Origin: Methylomagnum ishizawai
GTDB lineage: Bacteria > Pseudomonadota > Gammaproteobacteria > Methylococcales > Methylococcaceae
Direction of reading: 5' to 3'
Length of the DNA stretch: 64,000 nucleotides
NCBI RefSeq assembly: GCF_019670005.1
Contig: NZ_AP019783.1
Coordinates: 4,428,150 to 4,492,149, forward strand
In this document: piece after piece, positions 18,646 to 26,334 of the stretch
Position numbering within the stretch: position 1 is the first letter of the stretch
Layout: each line of letters opens with the position of its first letter
The notes under the pieces: model-generated
Databases searched by the model: none
What the model saw: the letters and a program-made list of their open reading frames with translations, nothing else
What the model was told of the DNA's origin: nothing
Position numbers and translations under genes: made by a program

Positions 18646-19291
18646 ATGAAACTGCTCTATACCGCCCCGCTGTGGGGCTGGCTGGCCTTCGCCGCGCCAC
18701 CCGCCGCCGCCGAGGCTCGGCGTCCCCGCCTGGGACGCCGCCCTCGCCGCCAAGCCCCAGGGCGACCCCGGCCGGGGCCGCCAACGCTACGCCGACGGCG
18801 GCTGCGGCGGCTGCCATGGCGAGGCCGGGGTCGCCGAGCGCCGCGAATGGCCGGTGCTGGCCGGACAAAGGCCGTTGTACCTCTACAAGATGCTGCTGGA
18901 CTTCAAGGCAGGCCGGGTCGGCGGCGGCGAGGCCGCGACCATGGCGGCCATGGCCTCCACCCTGGACGCGGCGGACATGGCCGATATCGCGGCCTGGCTG
19001 GGCGGCCTGCCCCGGCCCGCCCCGGCCCACGAGTCCACCGCCCCGCCCGCCCTGCTGCGCGGCGACCGGACCCGGCTGATCCCGCCCTGCGAAGCCTGCC
19101 ACGGCGCGGACGGCCAGGGCTGGGAAGCGCTGCCCGCCATCACCGGCCAGAACCGCGCCTACTTCGTCGCCGCCCTGACCCGCTTCAAGGAGGGCGGCCG
19201 CGCCAACGACATCAACCACGGCATGGGCATGATCGCCCGCGAACTCACCGCCGCCGAAATCCAGGCGCTGGCCGGTTATTTCAGCCGCTGA
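18646..19291 (+). pseudogene. Diheme cytochrome c (c4/c553-like), frameshifted after the signal peptide
   Basis: MKLLYTAPLWGWLAFAAPP is a clear signal peptide. After about codon 23 (18712-18718) the frame must shift by one base to reach VPAWDAALAAKPQGDPGRG and the first heme site CGGCH, then a second CEACHGADGQGW and distal methionines (TMAAMAS, GMGMIA). Apart from the shift the protein is intact, about 214 residues, and would be a periplasmic electron carrier. It starts 5 bases after the oxidase stop with an AGGA site, so it probably delivers electrons to that oxidase. Confidence 0.75.
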
Positions 19292-19319
19292 ACCCGTTCC
19301 CGAACACAGGAGCCCCGCC

Positions 19320-19916
19320 ATGACGAACAGCAAGTTCCCGCCCTTGCGCGCCCGCATCCTGGACCCAGGGTCCGCCATCGCCCGCCCGAGCCAGGAATTG
19401 CCCGAACGCCTCGGCTTCGACAGCCCGGCGCTATCGGCGATGACCGACCTGCGCCAGGTGCCGGCCATCACGGCCTGGATCAACACCCCGATGGAACAAG
19501 CCAACGCCAAGATGATCCGCCACGGGGTGCGCCTGCTGTTGGTCCTGGACGACCAGGACCGCCTGGCCGGGTTGCTCACCGCCAACGATATCCTGGGCGA
19601 GAAACCCCTGCGCCACCTGCGGCGCATGGGCGGCACCCATGCCGATATCCGGGTCGGCGACATCATGACCGGGCTGGCCGAGGTGGAGACCCTGAACTTG
19701 GCGGAAGTCCGCGCGGCCCAGGTCGGCCACATCGTCGCCAGCCTGCGCCAGGCCCGCCGCCATCACGCCCTGGTCGCCGAAACCACCGGGCGCTCGGTGT
19801 GCGGGGTGTTCTCCATCACTCAGATCGCCCGCCAACTGGGCCTGCCGCTGCGGACCTTCGATATCGACCGGCTGTTCGCGGCCATCGCGGCCCTGGAAAC
19901 CGCCCCTCCCGCCTGA
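19320..19916 (+). CDS. CBS-domain protein
   Basis: A 198-residue soluble protein with a pair of CBS motifs: residues about 50-115 (TPMEQANAKMIRHGVRLLLV, then LAGLLTANDILGE) and about 118-180 (VGDIMTGLAEVETL, then GVFSITQIARQLG). CBS pairs sense adenine nucleotides and regulate partner proteins. It follows the cytochrome c gene by 28 bases and precedes trigger factor by 24, so it is in the same transcription unit. Partner unknown. Confidence 0.85.
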   Translation: MTNSKFPPLRARILDPGSAIARPSQELPERLGFDSPALSAMTDLRQVPAITAWINTPMEQANAKMIRHGVRLLLVLDDQDRLAGLLTANDILGEKPLRHLRRMGGTHADIRVGDIMTGLAEVETLNLAEVRAAQVGHIVASLRQARRHHALVAETTGRSVCGVFSITQIARQLGLPLRTFDIDRLFAAIAALETAPPA

Positions 19917-19940
19917 ACCCCCAACCCCGGAGACAAACCC

Positions 19941-21296
19941 TTGAACATCACGCTCGAAGAATTAGACGGCCTCGAACGCCGCATGAGCTTCGCCATCCCC
20001 GCCCAACGCATCTACGCCGAGGTGAAGCGGCGGCTGCGGGACTGCGCGGGCCGGGCCCAGCTCGACGGCTTCCGTCCGGGCCGCGCCCCGCTGGCCGTGG
20101 TGGAACGCCAGTTCGGTCCCCGGCTCCGGCAGGAGGTCATCGACGACCTGCTGACCGAAGCCTTCCGCGAAGCCGCCCGCGAGGCCCGCGTCCAGCCGGT
20201 CGGCGTGCCGGTCATCGAATTGCGCGAAACGGTGCTGGCCGCCCCGGCGGACGCCCCGGAACCGACCTTCGTCGCCACCTTCGAGGTCTACCCCGACTTC
20301 GCCCTGGTGCCGCCGGAAACCCTCAAAATCGAACGGCAGGTGGTGGATATCGCCGAAACCGATGTCGATGCGATGCTGGAGGCGCTGCGCCGCTTGCATC
20401 TGGAATGGCTGCCCACCGACCGCCCGGCCCAACGCGGCGACCGGGTGCTGTTCGACCTGCAAGGCCATATGGACCACGAACCCCTGCGCGAAATCCGCCG
20501 CATCCCGTTGGTGCTGGGGGCCAAGGTCCAGGGCGGGGCGTTCGGCGCGGGGGTGCAGGACGAATTCGCCCGCCAGATCGAAGGCGCCCGCGCCGGGGAA
20601 TTCGTGGACCTGCTGATCGGCTTCCCCAACGACTATGAGAAAGATCATCTGGCCGGGCGGGAAGTACGCTTCACTTTGCATATCTGCTCGGTGGAGGAAC
20701 CCCATCTGCCCGAACTGAACGACGCCCTCGCCCAAAAGCTCGGTCACGCTGGGGGCCTCGCCGCGCTGCGGGCGGAAACCCGCGCCACCATGGAGGCCGA
20801 GGCCCTGGCGAACTGCCACGCCCTGTTCAAGCAACGGGTGCTGGAAACCCTGCGCGAGGCCCACCCCATCCCCCTGCCCAAATCCAGGGTCGAGGCCGAG
20901 ACCCAGCGCCTGTTGGAGGAGGCCCGCGCCCAACTCCGCGCCGAGGGTCGCCAGGAAGAAGAGGACGGGGAATTGGTCGCGCTGCTGGTCGGGGACCGCG
21001 CCCGCCACCATGTGGCCCTGGGCCTGGTCCTGGCCCGCATCGTGGCCGAACATGGACTCAAGGCGGAACCGGAAGCGCTGGACGGCTTGGTGGCGACCAT
21101 CGCCGCCGAATGCGCCGATCCCGCCGAGGCCGCGGCCCGGCTGCGCGGCAACGCGGGGATGATGGCGGAATTGGAATCGGCCCTGCTGGAGGACCGGGTG
21201 GTCGATTGGGTGTTGGAGCGCGCCCAGGTGGTGGACATGCCGGTGAGCTTCGGCGAATTCATGCGCGCCTGGCGGCCGGAGGCAAGCCCGGCCTAG
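19941..21296 (+). CDS. tig: Trigger factor-like chaperone
   Basis: A 451-residue ribosome-associated chaperone. The N-terminal ribosome-binding region shows FRPGRAPLAVVERQFG, corresponding to the GFRxGKxP loop. The PPIase-like middle is present around residues 160-245 (RGDRVLFDLQGHMD, FPNDYEKDHLAGREVRFTL) and the helical C-domain follows. The start is TTG at 19941, supported by GGAG upstream and by alignment of its first residues with the family (ITLEELDGLERR). It is away from the usual tig-clpP-clpX-lon order and rather divergent, so it may be a second copy. A strong terminator follows. Confidence 0.85.
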   Translation: MNITLEELDGLERRMSFAIPAQRIYAEVKRRLRDCAGRAQLDGFRPGRAPLAVVERQFGPRLRQEVIDDLLTEAFREAAREARVQPVGVPVIELRETVLAAPADAPEPTFVATFEVYPDFALVPPETLKIERQVVDIAETDVDAMLEALRRLHLEWLPTDRPAQRGDRVLFDLQGHMDHEPLREIRRIPLVLGAKVQGGAFGAGVQDEFARQIEGARAGEFVDLLIGFPNDYEKDHLAGREVRFTLHICSVEEPHLPELNDALAQKLGHAGGLAALRAETRATMEAEALANCHALFKQRVLETLREAHPIPLPKSRVEAETQRLLEEARAQLRAEGRQEEEDGELVALLVGDRARHHVALGLVLARIVAEHGLKAEPEALDGLVATIAAECADPAEAAARLRGNAGMMAELESALLEDRVVDWVLERAQVVDMPVSFGEFMRAWRPEASPA

Positions 21297-21327
21297 AAAA
21301 AATCGTTGGTATGATGCTCCCCACTCG

Positions 21328-21355
21328 CGGCGAAGCTTGCTTCGCCGTTTTTTTT
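21328..21355 (+). terminator. Rho-independent terminator after tig
   Basis: Stem CGGCGAAG / CTTCGCCG with a CTTG loop followed by eight T residues (21348-21355). It separates the plus-strand unit from the convergent SCO1 gene. Confidence 0.9.
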
Positions 21356-21368
21356 CGCCCTTCCCCGG

Positions 21369-21986
21369 CTACGGCACCGCCGCCACCGCGCCGAGGTCGG
21401 CGGCGAGGGTCTCCGGCGTGAACGGCGGCGTCAGATAACCCGCCAACCTGCCCAAGGGATCGACCAGAACCAGCGCCGTGGAATGATCGACCCGGTAGTT
21501 CCCGCCGTCCCCGTCCTGTTGGAAGGCCGCGCCCAGCCCGGCCACGAACGCCGCCACCCGCCCGGCGGGGCCGGTGGCGGCGCGGAAACCGGGATCGAAA
21601 TGGCGGACATAAAGACCCAGGCGCTCGGGCGTGTCGCGCCCCGGATCGACCGAGAGGAACAAGACCCGGACCCCTCCGGCCCCCGGCAGGGACCGCGCCC
21701 GCGCCAACTGGGCCAGGGTGGTGGGACAGGCGTCGGGACAATGGGTATAGCCGGTGAAAACCACGGTCCACCGCCCCCGTCCCAGGAAATCTGCCAAGGG
21801 CGCACCATCGTCCAGGACCAAACCCGCCGGATCCAGCGGACGGGGCCGGGGCAGCAACACCCCCGAGCGCAATTCCGGCAAGGCACCCTGGGGCGGCTGG
21901 CAACGGGACAGGCCCGCCGCGATGGCGAGGCAGGCGCACAGCGCCAGCCACCCCCGCGACGGCCTGGAATTGGACCGGGACGCCAT
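21369..21986 (-). CDS. SCO1/SenC-family copper chaperone for cytochrome oxidase
   Basis: A 205-residue thioredoxin-fold protein, anchored or exported by an N-terminal hydrophobic stretch (LALCACLAIAAGLSRC, possibly a lipobox). The copper site is complete: GYTHCPDACPTTL supplies the CxxxC pair and YRVDHSTALVLVDP the histidine. SCO proteins load CuA of cytochrome c oxidase or act as thiol reductases. It is the last gene of a minus-strand run with the multiheme cytochrome (3-base gap), suggesting a shared respiratory role. Confidence 0.9.
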   Translation of the reverse strand: MASRSNSRPSRGWLALCACLAIAAGLSRCQPPQGALPELRSGVLLPRPRPLDPAGLVLDDGAPLADFLGRGRWTVVFTGYTHCPDACPTTLAQLARARSLPGAGGVRVLFLSVDPGRDTPERLGLYVRHFDPGFRAATGPAGRVAAFVAGLGAAFQQDGDGGNYRVDHSTALVLVDPLGRLAGYLTPPFTPETLAADLGAVAAVP

Positions 21987-21989
21987 GGC

Positions 21990-23330
21990 TCAGCGCCGCG
22001 CCGCCGGTTCGACGCAGGTCCGCCCCGCGGCGGCCCGCCAGGACAGACGCGCCCCGCCCAAACCGAAGGTGGGCACCTGCTCGCGGTCCTCCGCCTCCAG
22101 ATAGCCGAGCCGCACCAGTTCGTCCAGCACGTCGCGGCCTATGGGCCGCAGCCGCACCGCGACCTCGACCGTATCCGGCAAGCGCCGGTCGGGATAGCGG
22201 TAGGTCCGCGAGACATGGTGGGCGGCGCGGCCCTGGGCGTCCGCCACCGGCACCGGCAGCAGCTTGGATTCGATGCGGGCGGCCTCCCAAAAGCGGTGGG
22301 TTTCCGCGCCGTGGACGTCGCGCAGGATATCCCGGAACACCCAGGGCCGGGGATCGCCCGCGCCCTGGGCGGGTGGTTCCGGCCCTTCCAAGCCGCTGGC
22401 GAACACCTGTTTGCCGCCGCGCCGCGCCGACACCTCCACCCACAAACGCCGATCCTGGGCCGCGCCGCTGGGGAAGGCGTGCCCGGCGGCGAGGTTCTCC
22501 AAGGTCACGCGCAACTCCACGCCCCGCTTGCCCATCCCCACGCACAACCGGCCCGCCACCGCGCTATCCAACAGGCGCTGGATCGCGGCCCGTTGCGCCT
22601 CCTTGTCGGGGAAATCCTCCAGGGCCACATCCACCCCCGGCCAGCGGTGGGAATGGACCCGCCGCGGCGGCGCATCCGGCACATCGGCGGCGGGACCGTC
22701 GCGACCCGGCATATGGCAGCCGCCGCAGGTCAGGCCGCCCCGGTCCCTGGGACGGGCATACACGGAAGTCCGCCACTCCCGGAAGGTGCGCTCCAAGGCC
22801 ACCGGGGTCGGCGGCGGGGTATCGATATCGTGGCAACTCCCGCACAGCGCCGCCGACTCGGGCCGGGCGTGGTCGTGCAAGGCGGAATAGCGCGAGGCAT
22901 GGACGGCGTTGGCGACGGGATCGGCGATGCCACCCCGGACCGCGCCATCCCCGGCGAGGCGCAGGGGATGGTTGTGCCCGCCCTCGACCGCCTCGACCGT
23001 ATGGCAAAACTGGCAGGTGACGCCGTGCAGGGTTTCCGGCACCTGGTCGAGGTTCAAGCCGTCGCGGGTCAGGCCGCGGCGCACCGCCAGGGGCGCGTGG
23101 CAAGCGACGCAGAAATCGCCCAGCTTGCCGCCGGTGGCGTCCTGGCCCAGCCGGTTCATGGCCCGGAACACCGGGTCCTTCACCGCGTAGGCGTGCATGC
23201 TGCCGGCCCATTCCCGGTAATGCCCGGGATGGCAACGCCCGCAGGAGGCCGGATCGTCCGGCAGGGTCGGCGCGGCCAGGACCGTCCCGGCCAAGAGCGG
23301 CGCGCAAGCCGCCAGCCAAGCTCTCCGCAT
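21990..23330 (-). CDS. Multiheme (five CxxCH) cytochrome c
   Basis: A 446-residue periplasmic protein with signal peptide (CAPLLAGTVLAAPT) and five heme-binding motifs in the first half: CGRCH, CVACH, CQFCH, CGSCH and CGGCH. The arrangement resembles the cytochrome c554/NapC-NrfH-associated multiheme group. The second half (about 220-446) has no heme motif and looks like a beta-rich domain. It is set between SCO1 and a FixH/YtkA-like gene. Role in extracytoplasmic electron transfer is likely; substrate unknown. Confidence 0.85.
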   Translation of the reverse strand: MRRAWLAACAPLLAGTVLAAPTLPDDPASCGRCHPGHYREWAGSMHAYAVKDPVFRAMNRLGQDATGGKLGDFCVACHAPLAVRRGLTRDGLNLDQVPETLHGVTCQFCHTVEAVEGGHNHPLRLAGDGAVRGGIADPVANAVHASRYSALHDHARPESAALCGSCHDIDTPPPTPVALERTFREWRTSVYARPRDRGGLTCGGCHMPGRDGPAADVPDAPPRRVHSHRWPGVDVALEDFPDKEAQRAAIQRLLDSAVAGRLCVGMGKRGVELRVTLENLAAGHAFPSGAAQDRRLWVEVSARRGGKQVFASGLEGPEPPAQGAGDPRPWVFRDILRDVHGAETHRFWEAARIESKLLPVPVADAQGRAAHHVSRTYRYPDRRLPDTVEVAVRLRPIGRDVLDELVRLGYLEAEDREQVPTFGLGGARLSWRAAAGRTCVEPAARR

Positions 23331-23334
23331 CGCC

Positions 23335-23769
23335 CTACTCCTGGATACAGGCATGGAACACGGCGGCGGCGGGCCGGCCCCGGCGCGGCGCGACCCGGAT
23401 TTCCATCCGCCAATCGCCCGGCATGAACAGGTCGAAGGGACCGAGCCGGTAGCGGCCCGGCGCTTCCTCCTCGCCCTGGAAGTGGTCGGGCACCGTACCG
23501 TGGCCGTGGGCTTCCATGAAGGGGCGCAGCGCCACCGCCGCCCCGGCCAGCGGTTTGCCGTTCCGCCCCTCGATCCGCACCGTCCAGAGGTTGGGGCCGG
23601 TCGCGGCGGGGGTGGGCGACCCACCGACCAGGACCACCCGCAGCCCGCCGACCCGTTGTTCCGTCCCCGGATCGGCGCATGGTTTGGGCGATGCCGCCGC
23701 CGGGGCCGGTATCGACAAAGCCGCCCAGAGGCATAGCACCGGCACGCCCAGCGGGAAATCCCGCCTCAT
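23335..23769 (-). CDS. FixH/YtkA-like exported protein
   Basis: A 144-residue protein with a signal peptide (VPVLCLWAALSIPAPAAA) and a single beta-sandwich domain similar to FixH/YtkA: PLAGAAVALRPFMEAHGHGT, then GRYRLGPFDLFMPGDWRMEI. The His/Met-containing part resembles copper-handling relatives. Its ATG overlaps the stop of the upstream zinc-ribbon gene (ATGA), so the two are translationally coupled. A longer in-frame extension exists upstream but is antisense-like and overlaps that gene. Confidence 0.7.
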   Translation of the reverse strand: MRRDFPLGVPVLCLWAALSIPAPAAASPKPCADPGTEQRVGGLRVVLVGGSPTPAATGPNLWTVRIEGRNGKPLAGAAVALRPFMEAHGHGTVPDHFQGEEEAPGRYRLGPFDLFMPGDWRMEIRVAPRRGRPAAAVFHACIQE

Positions 23770-24092
23770 CCGCCAGGATTCCCGCCCGGCGCGGCCCGCA
23801 TCACGGGCCGTTCCACCGGCACCTCGGCCTCGCATTTGGGGCAGGCGTACCAACAATCGCCTTCGTGTTCGATGGAATAGGCGTCCCCGTCGTCGCGCTC
23901 CATCGGCACCAGTTCCTTGCCGCGCCCGCGCCAGCCGCATTCCGGGCACAGGTACATCGAGCGCTCCATCTCGTCGAGATAGCGCTGGAAAGCCACATAG
24001 CTGAGCTTGCCTATCGCCATCCGCGCCGAGCTGATGTGGAAGCGGATGCCCGCCGTCTTGTCGTCCGAGCCCTTATCGATCTTCTTGGACAT
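23766..24092 (-). CDS. Small zinc-ribbon protein
   Basis: A 108-residue protein. Two cysteine pairs, CPECGWRGRGKELVP and CWYACPKCEAEVP, make a four-cysteine zinc ribbon in residues about 48-92. A helical segment precedes it (KLSYVAFQRYLDEMERSMY). It lies 9 bases after clpX and overlaps the next gene. Zinc ribbons of this kind bind nucleic acid or protein partners; function unknown. Confidence 0.7.
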   Translation of the reverse strand: MSKKIDKGSDDKTAGIRFHISSARMAIGKLSYVAFQRYLDEMERSMYLCPECGWRGRGKELVPMERDDGDAYSIEHEGDCWYACPKCEAEVPVERPVMRAAPGGNPGG

Positions 24093-24101
24093 GCTTCCCC
24101 C

Positions 24102-25367
24102 TCAGGCGTAGCGTTGTTGTCCGCCCACGACCAGGCGCGGCGGGGTACCGTTGCGGGCGGACGCGCCATCGACCCGCACCGTGGCCGCGCCGTCCAGCGA
24201 AGGCAGTTCGTACATGGCATCCAGCAGCAAGGCTTCCAGCAAGGCCCGCAGCCCCCTGGCCCCGGTCTTCCGCTCCAAGGCCCGCCGGGCGATATGGCGC
24301 AAGGCGTCCTCGTGGATTTCCAATTCGCCGCCGTCCAGTTCGAACAGGTGCCGGTATTGCTTGACCAAGGCGTTGCGGGGCTGGGTGAGGATGGCCAGCA
24401 AGGCGTCCTCGTCCAATTCTTCGAGGATGGCGACCACCGGCAAGCGCCCCACGAACTCGGGGATCAGGCCGAAGCGGATCAAATCCTCGGCCCCGGCCTC
24501 CCGGAGCCATTCGGAAACCGGACGCCGCCCCGCCGCGCCCTGGACCTCGGCGGCGAAACCGATGCCGCCGGGTTCGACGCGGAACCCCACCACCCGTTCC
24601 AGGCCGGCGAAGGCCCCGCCACAGATGAACAGGATATGGGTGGTATCGACCTCGATAGGGTCCTGCGGGGCGTGCTTCCTGCCGCCGGGCGCGGGCACCC
24701 GCACCACCGTGCCCTCGATCAGCTTGAGCAGGGCTTGCTGCACGCCCTCGCCCGACACGTCGCGGGCGGCGTTGTCCCCGGCGCGGCGGGCGATCTTGTC
24801 GACCTCGTCGATATAGACGATGCCCGACTGGGCCGCCGCCACGTCGTAGTCGCACCTTTGCAGCAACTTGCCGACGATGCCCTCGACATCCTCGCCGATA
24901 TAGCCGGCCTCGGTCAGCCCGGTGGCATCGGCGATGGCGAACGGCACGTCCAAGAGCCGGGCCAGGGTCTCGGCCAGGAGGGTTTTGCCGGAGCCGGTGG
25001 GGCCGATCAGGAGGATGTTGCTCTTGGCCAGTTCCACCCCGCCCCGCCGTCCCAGGGCCATGGCCCGCTGGCGCTTGTAGTGGGAATAGACCGCCACCGC
25101 CAGCACCCGCTTGGCGTGGTCCTGGCCCACCACGTACTGGTCGAGGACCGCCTTGATCTCCATGGGCTTGGGCAGGTCCGCCACCGCCGCCACCAGCGCC
25201 TCCCTGGCTTGGCCGTCCAGGACGCCATTGCAGGAATCGACGCACTCGTCGCAGATGAACACCGTGGGACCGGCGATCATCTTCCGCACCTCGTGCTGGG
25301 TTTTGCCGCAGAAGGAACAATAGAGCGTTTTGCGCCCCTCGGTTCCGCCGTTTCTTTCCTGGCTCAT
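24102..25367 (-). CDS. clpX: ClpX-type AAA+ unfoldase
   Basis: A 421-residue ATPase that unfolds substrates for ClpP. The N-terminal zinc domain is intact (C17, C20, C39, C42). The AAA+ module shows Walker A GPTGSGKT, Walker [11 protein letters not shown], the RKHxPQ-like pore loop ([15 protein letters not shown]) and [14 protein letters not shown] with the sensor arginine region. The start at 25365-25367 is chosen for a GGAGGA site 8 bases upstream. No clpP or lon adjoins it, unlike the canonical operon; instead it leads a unit with cytochrome and copper genes. A 15-bp dyad lies 64 bases upstream of the start. Confidence 0.9.
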   Translation of the reverse strand: MSQERNGGTEGRKTLYCSFCGKTQHEVRKMIAGPTVFICDECVDSCNGVLDGQAREALVAAVADLPKPMEIKAVLDQYVVGQDHAKRVLAVAVYSHYKRQRAMALGRRGGVELAKSNILLIGPTGSGKTLLAETLARLLDVPFAIADATGLTEAGYIGEDVEGIVGKLLQRCDYDVAAAQSGIVYIDEVDKIARRAGDNAARDVSGEGVQQALLKLIEGTVVRVPAPGGRKHAPQDPIEVDTTHILFICGGAFAGLERVVGFRVEPGGIGFAAEVQGAAGRRPVSEWLREAGAEDLIRFGLIPEFVGRLPVVAILEELDEDALLAILTQPRNALVKQYRHLFELDGGELEIHEDALRHIARRALERKTGARGLRALLEALLLDAMYELPSLDGAATVRVDGASARNGTPPRLVVGGQQRYA

Positions 25368-25430
25368 CGCCCGATCCTCCGGAAATCGCGCCCCGGCCCA
25401 CGGGGCGTCCATGGTTTGGATAATTATCTT

Positions 25431-25485
25431 GTCCGATTTCAGGACGTTCCACCGTGGCTATCCCCATACCGCCCTATATTCGGAC
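25431..25485. promoter_or_regulatory. 15-bp dyad copy E plus a degenerate inverted copy, upstream of clpX
   Basis: GTCCGATTTCAGGAC (25431-25445) is the cleanest copy of the dispersed dyad, preceded by TTATCTT. A weaker match in opposite orientation lies at 25471-25485 (minus: GTCCGAATATAGGGC). The gene-free stretch 25368-25938 also holds a palindromic repeat (listed next) and otherwise nothing I can name. Position suggests control of clpX. Confidence 0.5.
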
Positions 25486-25837
25486 GGATAGTTATTTTTC
25501 CAGGTATAACCATCGCGCTCATGGATTATATACCAGGATTCCACGGCATTTTGAAGCCTGGGCCTATCACCGGGATGGGCGGCTTATCCCGACCGGGGCT
25601 TGGCGGAATTATCCGTAGTGGGTCGATACCGGATGGCCGGGTTTTTCGCGGTGCTGGGTGAAAACCATGATTTTCCCGGCATTTCACACGGGAATCGGCC
25701 GGCATGGCGGGCCGGGGTGGTGGGAATCGGTAGGCCGGGCCGGGGATTACGGGGGTTGGCCCGATAACTGCTCTTAAAACTCCCGCATAGCCTCTCTGAC
25801 TACGCCCGCTCCGCCCCAGGGCATTTTCATGTTATTT

Positions 25838-25883
25838 GTAGGGTGCCCCGCAAAGGGTGGGCATGAATCCATGCCCACCCTAC
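25838..25883. repeat. Palindromic intergenic repeat (REP-like)
   Basis: Twelve-base arms AGGGTGGGCATG / CATGCCCACCCT around AATC (25854-25881), with an outer GTAGGGTG (25838-25845) matching the final CACCCTAC. Elements of this shape, with GTAGGGTGGGC arms, are a known kind of dispersed intergenic repeat in proteobacteria. Only one copy is in this window. Confidence 0.6.
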
Positions 25884-25938
25884 GCCGGACGTACACCCAA
25901 GCCGAAAATGCTCCAGGCGGCGCGGGCTTTTTTTCGCC

Positions 25939-26334
25939 TCAATAATGGCCCTTCTGCCGCATCTCCGCCTCGAACAAAAGGCTGTACTTGGCGTCGGGAT
26001 GGGCGCGCACGGCGTCTTCCAGACGCTCGATATCGGCTCCTTCGACATCGGCGGCGAACAGGATCATCAGCCCGGCGTCGCCGGACGCGACGACGGCCTC
26101 TTGTAGCCGCGCCACATCGCCGCCGCGCTCGGCCTTGACCAAGGCGAAATCGAACACCAAGCGCGGGTGCGGCGAGCGCAGCACCACGGTTTCCAGCGCG
26201 TCGAGGTCGGCTTCCTCCACCGCGTAGGCGAAACGGTAGGCCAGTTCGGGGTCGCCCGAGTCCAGGGCCACGGCCTGCAATTCCGGGGTAAAGCCGCGCT
26301 CCTTGGCGATTCGGATGGCTTCGACGACGGTCAT
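25939..26334 (-). CDS. Hypothetical protein coupled to mmoR
   Basis: A 131-residue acidic, helical protein. Its ATG overlaps the mmoR stop (ATGA), so it is translated with the sMMO activator. The sequence shows two or three loose repeats of about 30 residues with an A-x-x-FAY/FAL-x-VE pattern (YRFAYAVEEADLDALETVVL; FDFALVKAERGGDVARLQEAVV; MILFAADVEGADIERLEDAV), suggesting a small alpha-solenoid for protein contacts. It may modulate MmoR or copper sensing; that is a guess from position. Confidence 0.65.
   Translation of the reverse strand: MTVVEAIRIAKERGFTPELQAVALDSGDPELAYRFAYAVEEADLDALETVVLRSPHPRLVFDFALVKAERGGDVARLQEAVVASGDAGLMILFAADVEGADIERLEDAVRAHPDAKYSLLFEAEMRQKGHY

Noticed and set aside
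23679-25661. A 660-codon plus-strand frame
   Set aside because: Antisense to clpX and its zinc-ribbon neighbour, which have clear motifs on the minus strand.
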